Source: an uncultured Collinsella sp. (lineage in GTDB: Bacteria; Actinomycetota; Coriobacteriia; Coriobacteriales; Coriobacteriaceae). Taken from it: a stretch of DNA of 64,000 nucleotides. Made by a program: the position numbers and the translations under genes. The notes beneath the pieces were generated by a model. It had not been told where the DNA came from. It did not search any database and worked only from the letters and a program-made list of their open reading frames with translations. Below, piece by piece: positions 36,656-45,708 of the stretch. Position 1 is the first letter of the stretch. Each line of letters opens with the position of its first letter. The stretch spans positions 33,055 through 97,054 of the forward strand of contig URZI01000007.1 in assembly GCA_900552385.1 (NCBI GenBank), read 5' to 3'.

Positions 36656-36768
36656 CCCTTGACCATTAAAGGGGTACGAGATACCCACATGGAATTACAT
36701 AGCTGCCAAAGAGCAGCCCTTCCTGTGGGTGTCTGGTCCGCTTTGAGCGGTCGGGCATCTATTTTTTT
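36656..36768 (+). promoter_or_regulatory. Transcription attenuator of the pyr operon
   Basis: Three competing RNA structures are visible. A terminator runs from GGGTGTCTGGTCCGCT (36727-36742) to AGCGGTCGGGCATCT (36746-36760), followed by A and seven T (36762-36768). An antiterminator would pair ACCCACA (36683-36689) with TGTGGGT (36724-36730), breaking the terminator base. A small hairpin, GGGTA (36672-36676) with TACCC (36682-36686) and loop CGAGA, would in turn block the antiterminator. This is the logic of PyrR-controlled attenuation, with pyrR itself the first gene, 40 nt downstream. Confidence 0.72.
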
Positions 36769-36795
36769 GACTGTGTCAGCAGTCAAGACATGTGA

Positions 36796-37392
<597 letters not shown>

Positions 37393-37396
37393 TACC

Positions 37397-38341
37397 GTGG
37401 CGTTCAACCATAAGCACCTGATCGACATTACCGAGTACTCCGAAGAGGACATCAAGCTCATCCTCGAGACCGCCAAGGCGTTCTCCGAGGTCAACGAGCG
37501 TGCCATCAAGAAGGTCCCCACGCTCAAGGGCAAGACCATCGTCAACATGTTCAACGAGCCCTCGACGCGCACCCGCAGCTCCTTCGAGCTCGCCGAGAAG
37601 CGCCTTTCGGCCGACAGCCTTAACTTTGGTGGCTCCTCGACCTCCACGGTCAAGGGCGAGAGCCTCGTCGACACCGTCGAGACCCTCAACGCTTATAAGA
37701 TCGACTGCATCGTCGTACGCGACAAGCACGCCGGCGCTCCCTACATCGTCACGCAGAACTCGCCCGCGAGCGTCATCTGCGCCGGCGACGGCAAGCACAA
37801 CCATCCCACGCAGGCCCTGCTCGACCTGTACACCATCTGGGAGCACAAGGGTGACTTCCACGGTCTGAAGGTCGCCGTCGTCGGCGATATCGCCCACTCA
37901 CGTGTTTGCGGCTCGCTGATCCCCGCCCTTAAGATCATGGGCTGCGAGACCTACGCCGTCGCCCCCGGCACGCTGCTGCCGCCGGCGCCCGAGGTTCTGG
38001 GCTGCGACCACGTGACGAGCGATCTCGATTCTGTCCTGCCCGAGCTGGACGTTGTCTACATGCTGCGCGTGCAGCAGGAGCGCCTCGAGGGTGCCCCGTT
38101 CCCGACCATTCGTGAGTACCACAAGCTCTTCGGTCTGACCAAGGACCGCGAGAAGCTCATGAAGCCCGACGCAATCATCTGCCACCCGGGCCCCATCAAC
38201 CGCGGCGTCGAGTTCGACTCCTATATGGCCGACCACCCGCAACGCTCCGTCATCCTGGAGCAGGTCTACGCCGGTATCTGCGTGCGTATGGCTATCCTGT
38301 ATCTGCTGCTTGGAGGTGCCGATAATGGCCTTGCTTCTTAA
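37397..38341 (+). CDS. pyrB: Aspartate carbamoyltransferase catalytic subunit
   Basis: PyrB condenses aspartate and carbamoyl phosphate. The 314-residue protein has the carbamoyl-phosphate motif NEPSTRTRSSFELA, the loop GGSSTSTVKGES and GDGKHNHPTQALLDL. The GTG at 37397 is chosen because GGAGG at 37381-37385 then lies 11 nt upstream; a GTG at 37385 overlaps that site. No pyrI regulatory subunit is present. pyrC begins inside its 3' end. Confidence 0.97.
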   Translation: MAFNHKHLIDITEYSEEDIKLILETAKAFSEVNERAIKKVPTLKGKTIVNMFNEPSTRTRSSFELAEKRLSADSLNFGGSSTSTVKGESLVDTVETLNAYKIDCIVVRDKHAGAPYIVTQNSPASVICAGDGKHNHPTQALLDLYTIWEHKGDFHGLKVAVVGDIAHSRVCGSLIPALKIMGCETYAVAPGTLLPPAPEVLGCDHVTSDLDSVLPELDVVYMLRVQQERLEGAPFPTIREYHKLFGLTKDREKLMKPDAIICHPGPINRGVEFDSYMADHPQRSVILEQVYAGICVRMAILYLLLGGADNGLAS

Positions 38342-39614
38342 GAATGCCCACGTCGTCGACCCGTCCGTCGAGCTTGACGGTGTCGTTGACGTCCTGATTG
38401 ACGGCGACAAGATCGCCGAGGTCGGCGAGAATCTCGCCGTCGAGGGAGCCGAGGTCCGCGACCTTTCCGGCAAGTACCTCGTCCCCGGCCTGGTGGATAT
38501 GCACGTTCACCTTCGCGAGCCCGGCTACGAGGTCAAAGAGGACATCGAGAGCGGTACCCGCGCAGCTGCCAAGGGCGGCTTTACCGGTGTGTGCTCCATG
38601 CCCAACACCGATCCCGTCACCGATAACGGCACCGTCGTGGAGTTCGTCAAGTCCCGTGCTGCCGAGGTCGGTCACTGCCGCGTCTATCCGTCGGGTGCCA
38701 TGACCCGCGGTCTTAAGGGCGAGGCCATGTCCGAGATGGGCGATATGGTCGCCCACGGCGCCGTCGCCTTCACCGACGACGGTCGCGGCGTGCAGGGTGC
38801 GGGCATGCTCCGTCGCTGCATGGACTACGGCAAGATGTTCGGCAAGGTCTTTATGAGCCACTGCCAGGACGAGGATCTGGTCGGCCACGGCCAGATCAAC
38901 GAGGGCAAGGTCTCGACCCGTCTGGCCCTCGAGGGTTGGCCGGCTGCCGGCGAGGAGCTCCAGATCGCCCGCGACATCGAGATCGCCAAGCTGACTGGTG
39001 CCAAGCTGCACATCCAGCACATCTCCACCGCCCATGGCCTGGAGATCGTGCGTGCCGGTAAGGCCGCTGGCGTTCAGGTTACCTGTGAGGCCACCCCGCA
39101 TCACATGTTCCTGACCGAGAACGACCTGGACGAGACCTACAACACCTCGCTCAAGGTCAATCCGCCGCTGCGTACCGAGGAGGATGCCGAGGCCATCCGT
39201 CAGGGCGTCATCGACGGCACCGTCGACGTTATCGTCACCGATCACGCTCCCCACACCCCGTGGGAGAAGGCCCGCGAGTTCGAGCTTGCGCCCTTTGGCA
39301 TGATCGGTCTCGAGACCTCGCTGTCGCTCGTGCTCACCGAGCTGGTCAACACGGGCAAGATGAGCATGGGCCGTATGGTCGAGCTCATGGCCATCAAGCC
39401 GCGTGAGATCCTGGGCCTCGACCAGGTTCAGGTCAAGGCGGGCTCCGTTGCCGACCTGACCGTGTTCGACCCCTCTGCCACCTGGACGGTCGGCGAGGAC
39501 GGTTACGAGTCGCGCGCCGAGAACTCCGGTTTTGCCGGCCGCACGCTTACCGGTCGTGCCACCGATGTGTTTGTCGGCGGTAAGCAGACGCTCGCCGACG
39601 GCTGCATCTGCTAG
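38325..39614 (+). CDS. pyrC: Dihydroorotase
   Basis: PyrC cyclises carbamoyl-aspartate to dihydroorotate. The 429-residue protein is the type I form: the zinc motif VDMHVHLREPG near residue 55, then GGFTGVCSMPNTDPV, HIQHIST, CEATPHHM and VIVTDHAPHTP. The ATG at 38325 has GGAGG 8 nt upstream and overlaps pyrB by 17 nt, so translation is coupled. Confidence 0.97.
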   Translation: MALLLKNAHVVDPSVELDGVVDVLIDGDKIAEVGENLAVEGAEVRDLSGKYLVPGLVDMHVHLREPGYEVKEDIESGTRAAAKGGFTGVCSMPNTDPVTDNGTVVEFVKSRAAEVGHCRVYPSGAMTRGLKGEAMSEMGDMVAHGAVAFTDDGRGVQGAGMLRRCMDYGKMFGKVFMSHCQDEDLVGHGQINEGKVSTRLALEGWPAAGEELQIARDIEIAKLTGAKLHIQHISTAHGLEIVRAGKAAGVQVTCEATPHHMFLTENDLDETYNTSLKVNPPLRTEEDAEAIRQGVIDGTVDVIVTDHAPHTPWEKAREFELAPFGMIGLETSLSLVLTELVNTGKMSMGRMVELMAIKPREILGLDQVQVKAGSVADLTVFDPSATWTVGEDGYESRAENSGFAGRTLTGRATDVFVGGKQTLADGCIC

Positions 39615-39634
39615 CATAGCCTTATCGCTTTTGT

Positions 39635-39663
39635 GCGCGGCGCCCTTGCGGTGCCGCGCTTTC
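39635..39663 (+). terminator. Hairpin with T-rich tail between pyrC and pyrK
   Basis: GCGCGGCGCC (39635-39644) pairs with GGTGCCGCGC (39650-39659) around CTTGC with one G-T pair, followed by TTTCTGTTCG. A second hairpin, CCATGC-AACC-GCATGG, follows at 39676-39691, just before the pyrK ribosome-binding site. It may be a partial terminator that lowers expression of pyrK-pyrD-pyrF. Confidence 0.65.
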
Positions 39664-39706
39664 TGTTCGTTTGGTCCATGCAACCGCATGGGGGATTGGA
39701 GCGTCT

Positions 39707-40498
39707 ATGCCCACACCTTCCACTGCACGCATGCACGACTTCGAGGTCGTTTCGAACCAGGAGATCGCCGACGGCATCTTCTCGCTCGTCATCTCGGCCC
39801 CCAAGCTTGCAAGTGCGCTCAAGCCCGGTCAGTTTGTGAACATCGCCGTGCCCGGCGATGCGTCCTCGCTGCTTCGCGTGCCCCTGAGCTACTACCGCGC
39901 CGACGCCGAGGCCGGCACCGTCGAGCTGTGGTACGCCGTCGTGGGCGACGATACCCGTCGTCTGTCCCAGATGGGCCCTGGCTCCTCCTCTAACCTGCTG
40001 GGCCCCGGTGGCCGTGGCTGGATGGTACCCGAGGGCACCAGGAAGGCCCTGCTCGTCGCCGGTGGCATCGGCGTTCCGCCTGTGCTGTGTCTTGCCGGTA
40101 TGCTTGCCGAGCAGGGTGTGGCCGTCGACGTGTGCCTGGGTTTTGGCACCGCTTCCAAGGCCGTGGGCATCGATGAGTTCCGCGCGCTGGGCGCCACGGT
40201 CAACGTTTGCACCGATGATGGCACGCTGGGGACGCACGGTTTTTGCACCGACCCGGCAGCCGAGCTGCTCGGCGAGGGCGGCTACGACTATGTGGCCAGC
40301 TGCGGCCCCGCTGTCATGATGAAGAAAGTCGCCGCCGCTGCCGCCGAGGCCGGTGCGTACTGCGAGGTGTCGCTTGAGCGCATGATGAGCTGTGGCTTTG
40401 GCGCCTGCAACACCTGCAATGTCGAGACGGTCGACGGTATGAAGGGCGCTTGCATGTGCGGCCCCGTGTTCGATGCTTCCAAGGTGGTGGTCTTCTAG
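39707..40498 (+). CDS. pyrK: Dihydroorotate dehydrogenase electron-transfer subunit
   Basis: PyrK carries FAD and a [2Fe-2S] cluster and passes electrons from PyrD to NAD. The 263-residue protein has the FAD domain (LLRVPLSYYRADAEAG), an NAD-binding region (LLVAGGIGVPPVLCLA) and the C-terminal cysteines CGFGACNTCNVE and GACMCGPVF. The ATG at 39707 has GGAG 5 nt upstream. Together with pyrD it forms the type 1B enzyme. Confidence 0.95.
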   Translation: MPTPSTARMHDFEVVSNQEIADGIFSLVISAPKLASALKPGQFVNIAVPGDASSLLRVPLSYYRADAEAGTVELWYAVVGDDTRRLSQMGPGSSSNLLGPGGRGWMVPEGTRKALLVAGGIGVPPVLCLAGMLAEQGVAVDVCLGFGTASKAVGIDEFRALGATVNVCTDDGTLGTHGFCTDPAAELLGEGGYDYVASCGPAVMMKKVAAAAAEAGAYCEVSLERMMSCGFGACNTCNVETVDGMKGACMCGPVFDASKVVVF

Positions 40499-41421
40499 TG
40501 GGTACCGTGAACATGGCCGTCGATTTCGGCGGCGTCAAGATGCAGAACCCCATCAACACCGCAGCCGGTACCTTTGGCTACGGTTGGCAGTTCCAGAACT
40601 TCTTTGATGTTTCCCAGCTGGGCGCCATCACCACCAAGGGTTGCGCAGCTGAGCCCTGGCCCGGCAATCCCGCGCCCCGCATGGCCGAGATTCCCGGCGG
40701 TATGATCAACTCCGTGGGCCTTCAGAACCCCGGCGTGGCTGCCTTTGCCCGCGAGTCCGGCCCGTGGCTCGAACAGCTGTCCAAGGACGGCTGTCAGGTC
40801 ATCTGTCAGGTTGCCGGCCACTCCGTTGACGAGTTTGTCCGCGCGCTCGAGATGTATGTCGAGCTGTGCCCCTGGGCTGCCGGCTACGAGATTAACGTGA
40901 GCTGCCCTAATATCGCCGCCGGTGGCGCCGCCATGGGCTCTACGCCCGAGGGCGCCTCATCCGTTATGGCTGCCTGCCGCAAGGTGACCGATAAGCCGCT
41001 GTTCGTGAAGATGGCGCCGGTCAACGTCGCCGAGATTGCCAAGGCCCTCGAGGCTGCCGGCGCCGACGGCCTTTCGGTCATCAACTCCATACAGGGCATG
41101 GCCATCGACGTCCATACCCGCAAGTCCCGCGTGGCCAAGCCCAAGGGCGGCCTTTCGGGCCCGCTGTGCCACCACATCGCCGTGCGCATGGTCTGGGAGG
41201 TTGCCCAGGCCGTCGATATCCCCATCAACGGCGTCGGCGGTGTCATGACCGGCGAGGATGCGGCCGAGTTTATCCTGGCCGGCGCCACCTGCGTGTCGGT
41301 CGGCATGGCCAACTTCGTCGATCCGTGCGCTTCGCTCAAGATCGCGCACGAGCTCGAGGCCTGGGCTGAGTCCCAGGGCGTGAAGGACATCAACGAACTG
41401 GTAGGTGCTTTCGAATGCTAG
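40498..41421 (+). CDS. pyrD: Dihydroorotate dehydrogenase, type 1B catalytic subunit
   Basis: PyrD oxidises dihydroorotate to orotate with FMN. The 307-residue protein has the N-terminal VDFGGVKMQNPINTAAGTFG, SCPNIAAGGAAMG and the FMN phosphate-binding end (GVGGVMTGEDAAEFILAGA). The base-catalyst position is a cysteine in the VNVSCPN-type motif (EINVSCPNI), as in class 1B. The GTG at 40498 overlaps the pyrK stop (TAGTG); a GTG at 40507 and an ATG at 40513 are alternatives. Confidence 0.96.
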   Translation: MGTVNMAVDFGGVKMQNPINTAAGTFGYGWQFQNFFDVSQLGAITTKGCAAEPWPGNPAPRMAEIPGGMINSVGLQNPGVAAFARESGPWLEQLSKDGCQVICQVAGHSVDEFVRALEMYVELCPWAAGYEINVSCPNIAAGGAAMGSTPEGASSVMAACRKVTDKPLFVKMAPVNVAEIAKALEAAGADGLSVINSIQGMAIDVHTRKSRVAKPKGGLSGPLCHHIAVRMVWEVAQAVDIPINGVGGVMTGEDAAEFILAGATCVSVGMANFVDPCASLKIAHELEAWAESQGVKDINELVGAFEC

Positions 41422-42131
41422 AGACCGATGCCCGCGACCGCGTAATCGTCGCTCTCGACTGCGACCGCGAGCGTGCGCTCGAGCTCGCCCACGAGCTTTC
41501 GGGCCATGCCGCCTGGCTTAAGGTTGGTATGACGCTCTATTACGCTGAGGGCCCCGAGATCGTCAAGACCTTTAAGGACCTGGGCTTTAAGGTCTTCCTT
41601 GACCTTAAGTTCCATGATATTCCGCATCAGGTTCGCGGTGCCGCCCGTTCGGCCTCGCTTGCCGGTGCCGACCTGCTCTCGGTTCACGGCTTGGGTTCGG
41701 GCGCCATGCTCGCTGCCTGCCGCGAGGGTGCCGAGGAGGCGCGCGAGGACCGCGCCAAGCTCGTCGCCATCACCGTGCTCACGAGCATGAATCAGGATGC
41801 CTTGAGCGAGATCGGCGTCGAGTCGCCCGTGGCCGAGGAGGCCGCCCGCCTGGCAAAGCTCGCTCAGGCCAACGGCATCGATGGCATCGTGTGCTCGCCG
41901 ATGGAGGCTCACGACATGCGTGAGCTGCTGGGCCCTGATGCCCTGATCGTGACTCCGGGTGTGCGTCCGGTGGGTGCCGCCCTTGGTGACCAGTCCCGCG
42001 TGGCGACGCCTTCCCAGGCTATCGAGCGTGGCGCAAGCCACATTGTGGTGGGCCGTCCCATCACCGGTGCCGACGATCCGGTTGCCGCCTTTGACGCCAT
42101 CGTCGCCGAGCTGGTCGAAAACGTCGCGTAA
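41415..42131 (+). CDS. pyrF: Orotidine 5'-phosphate decarboxylase
   Basis: PyrF decarboxylates OMP to UMP. The 238-residue protein has VIVALDCDRERAL at the start, the catalytic array FLDLKFHDIPHQV and the phosphate-binding VVGRPITGADDP near the end. The ATG at 41415 overlaps the pyrD stop. No pyrE is found in the window, so that step must be encoded elsewhere. Confidence 0.97.
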   Translation: MLETDARDRVIVALDCDRERALELAHELSGHAAWLKVGMTLYYAEGPEIVKTFKDLGFKVFLDLKFHDIPHQVRGAARSASLAGADLLSVHGLGSGAMLAACREGAEEAREDRAKLVAITVLTSMNQDALSEIGVESPVAEEAARLAKLAQANGIDGIVCSPMEAHDMRELLGPDALIVTPGVRPVGAALGDQSRVATPSQAIERGASHIVVGRPITGADDPVAAFDAIVAELVENVA

Positions 42132-42176
42132 AAGATTCCCCTAAGTCACCACTTTTGGGTTTCATTAGCACAAAAT

Positions 42177-42234
42177 AGCCCCTGTGCCTGCGTAAACTTT
42201 CCCATCCTTTGTGTGGAATCGCAGGTCAGGGGCT
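42177..42234 (+). terminator. Possible terminator hairpin after the pyr operon
   Basis: AGCCCCTGTGCCTGCG (42177-42192) pairs with CGCAGGTCAGGGGCT (42220-42234), with one bulged base, across a loop of 27 nt. It lies 46 nt after pyrF. The following TTAACTTT is only weakly T-rich, so termination is uncertain. Confidence 0.5.
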
Positions 42235-42317
42235 TAACTTTGGGCGCAGTATATTGCACTTTTTGCGGGTATCGTCTAACCTATGGAGCCGCGATTGGGC
42301 ATTTTGTACGTTCTACG

Positions 42318-42326
42318 TGCTAAAAT
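42318..42326 (+). promoter_or_regulatory. Extended -10 promoter of mihF
   Basis: TG-C-TAAAAT lies 44 nt before the mihF ATG. A possible -35, TTGGGC, is 20 nt upstream, which is too far to be convincing. Confidence 0.6.
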
Positions 42327-42370
42327 GCCAATTATTGAATCAGATATAACCCAACTATTTGGAGGTACGA

Positions 42371-42679
42371 ATGGCACTCCCTCAGCTTACCGATGAGCAG
42401 CGCAAGCAGGCTCTTGAGAAGGCTGCTGCCGCACGTCACGCCCGCGCTGAGCTTCGCGAGCAGATCAAGAAGGGCGAGAAGTCCCTCGAGTCCGTGCTCA
42501 ACTCCGATGACCCCATCGCTTCCCGCATGAAGGTTTCCACCCTCATCGAGTCTCTCCCTGGTTATGGCAAGGCCAAGGCCGCCAAGATCATGGAGGAGCT
42601 CGGTATCTCCGCTACCCGTCGCGTCCAGGGCCTCGGCGTCCGTCAGCGCGAGCAGCTCCTCGAGCAGCTGACCAAATAA
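42371..42679 (+). CDS. mihF: Actinobacterial integration host factor (mIHF)
   Basis: mIHF is a small nucleoid protein specific to Actinobacteria. The 102-residue product has an N-terminal helix rich in Ala, Arg and Lys and a C-terminal helix-two-turn-helix DNA-binding region (IESLPGYGKAKAAKIMEELG). The ATG at 42371 has GGAGG 5 nt upstream. The mihF-gmk-rpoZ order is typical for Actinobacteria and is one of the clearest taxonomic clues here. Confidence 0.94.
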   Translation: MALPQLTDEQRKQALEKAAAARHARAELREQIKKGEKSLESVLNSDDPIASRMKVSTLIESLPGYGKAKAAKIMEELGISATRRVQGLGVRQREQLLEQLTK

Positions 42680-43249
42680 GTGAGCGCTCAGGATTCCAAG
42701 CTCTTTGTGATTTCTGGACCGTCAGGCGCAGGCAAGGGTACGCTCGTCACTCGTGTGCGCGAGCGCCGCTCGAACCTGGGCCTGACGGTTTCGGCTACCA
42801 CGCGAGCACCACGAAAAGGTGAGGTCGACGGCGTCAACTACTTTTTTCTGACGCGCGAGGAGTTCGACCGCCGCGTGGCAAACGGTGAGTTTGTTGAGTG
42901 GGCCGAGGTCCACGGTAACTGCTACGGCACGTTGGTGAGCGAGGTCACATCCAAGCTCGCCTCGGGTGCGTCTCTGATTTTGGAGATCGATGTCCAGGGC
43001 GCCCTGCAGGTGAAGGAACGTTTTCCCGAGGCCGTGCTAATCTTTATCAAGCCGCCTTCGCTTGAGGTACTCCGCGAGCGTCTAGTCGGTCGCGGTACCG
43101 AGACGCCCGAGACGATTGAGCTGCGTATGGCAAACGCCGCCGATGAGCTTGCCCTTGCCGACCGCTACGACGACGTCGTGGTAAATGACGATCTCGACCG
43201 CGCGACCGATGAGCTCGTTCGCGTTCTCGATATGCATGAAAGGATCTGA
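42680..43249 (+). CDS. gmk: Guanylate kinase
   Basis: Gmk phosphorylates GMP to GDP. The 189-residue protein has the P-loop ISGPSGAGKGTLV, the GMP-binding SATTRAPRKGEVDGVNYFF and ILEIDVQGALQV. The GTG at 42680 is directly after the mihF stop. rpoZ follows after 5 nt. Confidence 0.97.
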   Translation: MSAQDSKLFVISGPSGAGKGTLVTRVRERRSNLGLTVSATTRAPRKGEVDGVNYFFLTREEFDRRVANGEFVEWAEVHGNCYGTLVSEVTSKLASGASLILEIDVQGALQVKERFPEAVLIFIKPPSLEVLRERLVGRGTETPETIELRMANAADELALADRYDDVVVNDDLDRATDELVRVLDMHERI

Positions 43250-43254
43250 GGTCC

Positions 43255-43536
43255 GTGTCCGTTGTAAAGCCTTGCATTGACGATCTTCTGGAGAAGACCG
43301 ATCACAACCGCTTCCTGCTTGCTTCGCTTGCCTCCAAGCGCGCCTGCGATATTAACAGCATGCTGCGTGGCCAGCACAACCGCGTGCTTGCCGTCCAGGA
43401 TGTCGATGACATCACCATCGGGCTTTCCGGTGCCGATACCATCTCGATGGCTATGGACGAGATTGTCGACGGCGACATCTCTTACGACGAGGCCCGTTAC
43501 GAGAAGGCGCTCGGCCACAAGGTTGCTGAAGCCTAA
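43255..43536 (+). CDS. rpoZ: RNA polymerase omega subunit
   Basis: Omega assists RNA polymerase assembly. The 93-residue protein has the conserved block around RFLLASLASKRACDINSML; in most omegas this reads as a ka-RA-I basic pattern, so the match is recognisable but divergent. Its position after gmk strongly supports the call. The GTG at 43255 follows AGGATCTGAGG. thiI starts directly after its stop. Confidence 0.9.
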   Translation: MSVVKPCIDDLLEKTDHNRFLLASLASKRACDINSMLRGQHNRVLAVQDVDDITIGLSGADTISMAMDEIVDGDISYDEARYEKALGHKVAEA

Positions 43537-44781
43537 ATGGCGGCTCGCGTCTGCCTGGTCCACTATCACGAGGTTGGACTGAAGGGCAAGAACCGCGCAC
43601 ATTTTGAGCATATCCTCATGGATAACATCAAGGCGGCCTTGGCCGCCTTTTCCGTGAATGCCGTGTCTCGAATTTCCGGTTATATCCTCGTGACCTTTAA
43701 CGAGCATCAGGCTGACGAGGCGGCGCGTGTCATTCGCACCGTTCCCGGCGTTGCTCGTGTGTCTTTGGCGTATCACACCAATCGCGACCCGCAGGAGTAC
43801 TGCGCCGCCGCCGTGAAGGCGCTGCGCGAGTTTGGCTCCTTCGATTCGTTTAAGGTGCACGCCAAGCGTTCCAATACCGACTATGAGCTCACCTCGATTG
43901 ACATCAATCATCAGGTGGGCGAGGTGCTGTGCGAGGCCTTCCCCGATAAAAAGGTTCAAATGCACGACCCCGATGCAATAGTGCACGTACTGGTGGTCCA
44001 GGGTAGCGTTTATGTGTACGCGCGCTCCGAGCGCGGCGTGGGCGGTCTGCCGGTGGGTTCTGCCGGCAAGGTCGTGACGCTGCTGTCGTCGGGTATTGAT
44101 TCTCCGGTGGCGACCTGGATGCTCGCGCGTCGCGGCGCGGTGTGCGTGCCGGTACATTTCTCAGGTCGTCCGCAGACGCCCGACACGAGCGAGTATTTGG
44201 TGCAGGACATCATCCGTGCGCTTGAGCCGGGTGTCCAGATCGGCCGCCTGTACGTGGTGCCGTTTGGCGACTGCCAGCGTGAGATTTCGGTCACCTGTCC
44301 CAGCAACCTGCGCGTGATCATGTATCGCCGCATTATGTATTCGGTTGCCGAGCGCATTGCACACATCGAGGGCGCCAAGGCCATCGTGACGGGCGAATCG
44401 CTTGGACAGGTTGCCTCCCAAACGCTTGAGAATATCATGGCCGTTAACGAGGCCGTGAAGATCCCCGTGTTCCGTCCTCTCATCGGTTCGGACAAGCAGG
44501 AGATTATCGCGCGCGCCGAGGAGATTGGTACGTTCGATATCTCGACTGAGGCCGCTCCCGACTGCTGCACGCTGTTTATGCCGCGCCGTCCCGAGACGCA
44601 CGCTAAACTCGATGCCGTGCATGAGGCCTGGGAGTTGTTCGATCACGAGGAGATGATCGAGCGCCTGCTCAAGCAGACCGAGTATATCGACTTCGAAAGC
44701 AACACGTATAAGGCCCCTAAGACCTTAAAACGCAAACATTCGGAGCTTGCTCCGCGTGAGATTTACCAAAATCACGAGTAA
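43537..44781 (+). CDS. thiI: tRNA 4-thiouridine synthase ThiI
   Basis: ThiI inserts sulfur at U8 of tRNA and may supply sulfur for thiamine. The 414-residue protein has an N-terminal ferredoxin-like domain, a THUMP domain and the PP-loop LLSSGIDSPVATWML near residue 185, then GESLGQVASQTLENI and CCTLFMP. No rhodanese domain is present, as in most Gram-positive ThiI. It follows rpoZ without a gap and ends at a terminator. Confidence 0.95.
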   Translation: MAARVCLVHYHEVGLKGKNRAHFEHILMDNIKAALAAFSVNAVSRISGYILVTFNEHQADEAARVIRTVPGVARVSLAYHTNRDPQEYCAAAVKALREFGSFDSFKVHAKRSNTDYELTSIDINHQVGEVLCEAFPDKKVQMHDPDAIVHVLVVQGSVYVYARSERGVGGLPVGSAGKVVTLLSSGIDSPVATWMLARRGAVCVPVHFSGRPQTPDTSEYLVQDIIRALEPGVQIGRLYVVPFGDCQREISVTCPSNLRVIMYRRIMYSVAERIAHIEGAKAIVTGESLGQVASQTLENIMAVNEAVKIPVFRPLIGSDKQEIIARAEEIGTFDISTEAAPDCCTLFMPRRPETHAKLDAVHEAWELFDHEEMIERLLKQTEYIDFESNTYKAPKTLKRKHSELAPREIYQNHE

Positions 44782-44794
44782 ATTTGTGCATAGA

Positions 44795-44825
44795 CCGACG
44801 ATGCGCCTACATCGTCGGCCTTTTG
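44795..44825 (+). terminator. Terminator of mihF-thiI operon
   Basis: CCGACGATG (44795-44803) pairs perfectly with CATCGTCGG (44810-44818) around CGCCTA, followed by CCTTTTG. Confidence 0.88.
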
Positions 44826-44925
44826 CTATCTGGGCATTTTGCGGCTAAGTGTTCATTTGCTGACGTGTGCCTGAATAAATGGACAGATTTGTGCAAGGTT
44901 TTGGTCGGTTTTTGGTTTGACCGTT

Positions 44926-44937
44926 AAAACCGGTTTT
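44926..44937. promoter_or_regulatory. Palindrome AAAACCGGTTTT upstream of comEA
   Basis: A perfect 12 bp palindrome lies 58 nt before the comEA start, within a cluster of GGTTTT-like repeats starting at 44898, 44907, 44914 and 44932. It may be an operator for comEA-comEC. No promoter hexamers could be assigned with confidence in this 170 nt gap. Confidence 0.4.
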
Positions 44938-44994
44938 GGAGCGTGGCTGTTGTGGAGCTCCTTTCCTGACACGATGGTGTTGGGAGGTTTTGCT

Positions 44995-45708
44995 ATGGCG
45001 CAGCGCGAACAACACGAACGAGTCAAACGGATGGACCGCTTGGCGGACAAGCTGTTCGGTCATAAGGCAGTGGTGATGGCGATACTGGTCGTCATTGCGA
45101 TGGCGAGTGGACTGGCGATGGCGAACCTTGGCGGCGGTGCCGGTGGCGTGTCGTTTGAGCGCACTGACGGTTCAGGCTCGTTGGTGGAGCCGGGATCCGG
45201 TGATGCCTCGAGCGGAAAGACATCCGAAGGTTCTTCGGCTAAGGCTTCTGCCGCGGTAGAGGTCTATGTCGATGTCGACGGCGCCGTTGTGTCGCCCGGT
45301 GTATATCGTCTCAAGGACGGCGCGCGGGTGGCTCAGGCGATTGATGCCGCCGGCGGGCTTACGCCCGAGGCAGACGTTACGGGGCTTAACCGGGCATCCA
45401 AGGTCACTGATGGACAAAAAATCCACGTTCCAACGGTGGGGGAGCAGCAGGCGTCCATTGCGGAAGCCGGTGTTGATGGTGGGGCTTCCGCATCATTGGG
45501 CGTGAGTGGCGCAACGGGCCTAGTCAACATCAATACGGCAAGCGCGGCAGAGCTGCAGACGCTCTCGGGCATCGGTCCCTCCATGGCGCAGTCGATTATC
45601 GATGAGCGGACAAAGAACGGTGCTTTTGCCTCGGTTGACGATCTGATGCGTGTGTCGGGAATCGGCGAGAAGAAGCTTGCCAAAATCAAAGATTGCATCT
45701 GCGTATGA
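44995..45708 (+). CDS. comEA: ComEA-like DNA-binding competence protein
   Basis: ComEA binds double-stranded DNA at the outer membrane face for uptake. The 237-residue protein has one N-terminal membrane segment (VVMAILVVIAMASGLAMA), a Ser/Gly-rich linker, an SLBB-type domain (VDVDGAVVSPGVYRLKDG) and a C-terminal double helix-hairpin-helix (VNINTASAAELQTLSGIG, then VSGIGEKKLAKIKD). The ATG at 44995 has GGGAGG upstream. Its TGA overlaps the comEC ATG. Confidence 0.93.
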   Translation: MAQREQHERVKRMDRLADKLFGHKAVVMAILVVIAMASGLAMANLGGGAGGVSFERTDGSGSLVEPGSGDASSGKTSEGSSAKASAAVEVYVDVDGAVVSPGVYRLKDGARVAQAIDAAGGLTPEADVTGLNRASKVTDGQKIHVPTVGEQQASIAEAGVDGGASASLGVSGATGLVNINTASAAELQTLSGIGPSMAQSIIDERTKNGAFASVDDLMRVSGIGEKKLAKIKDCICV

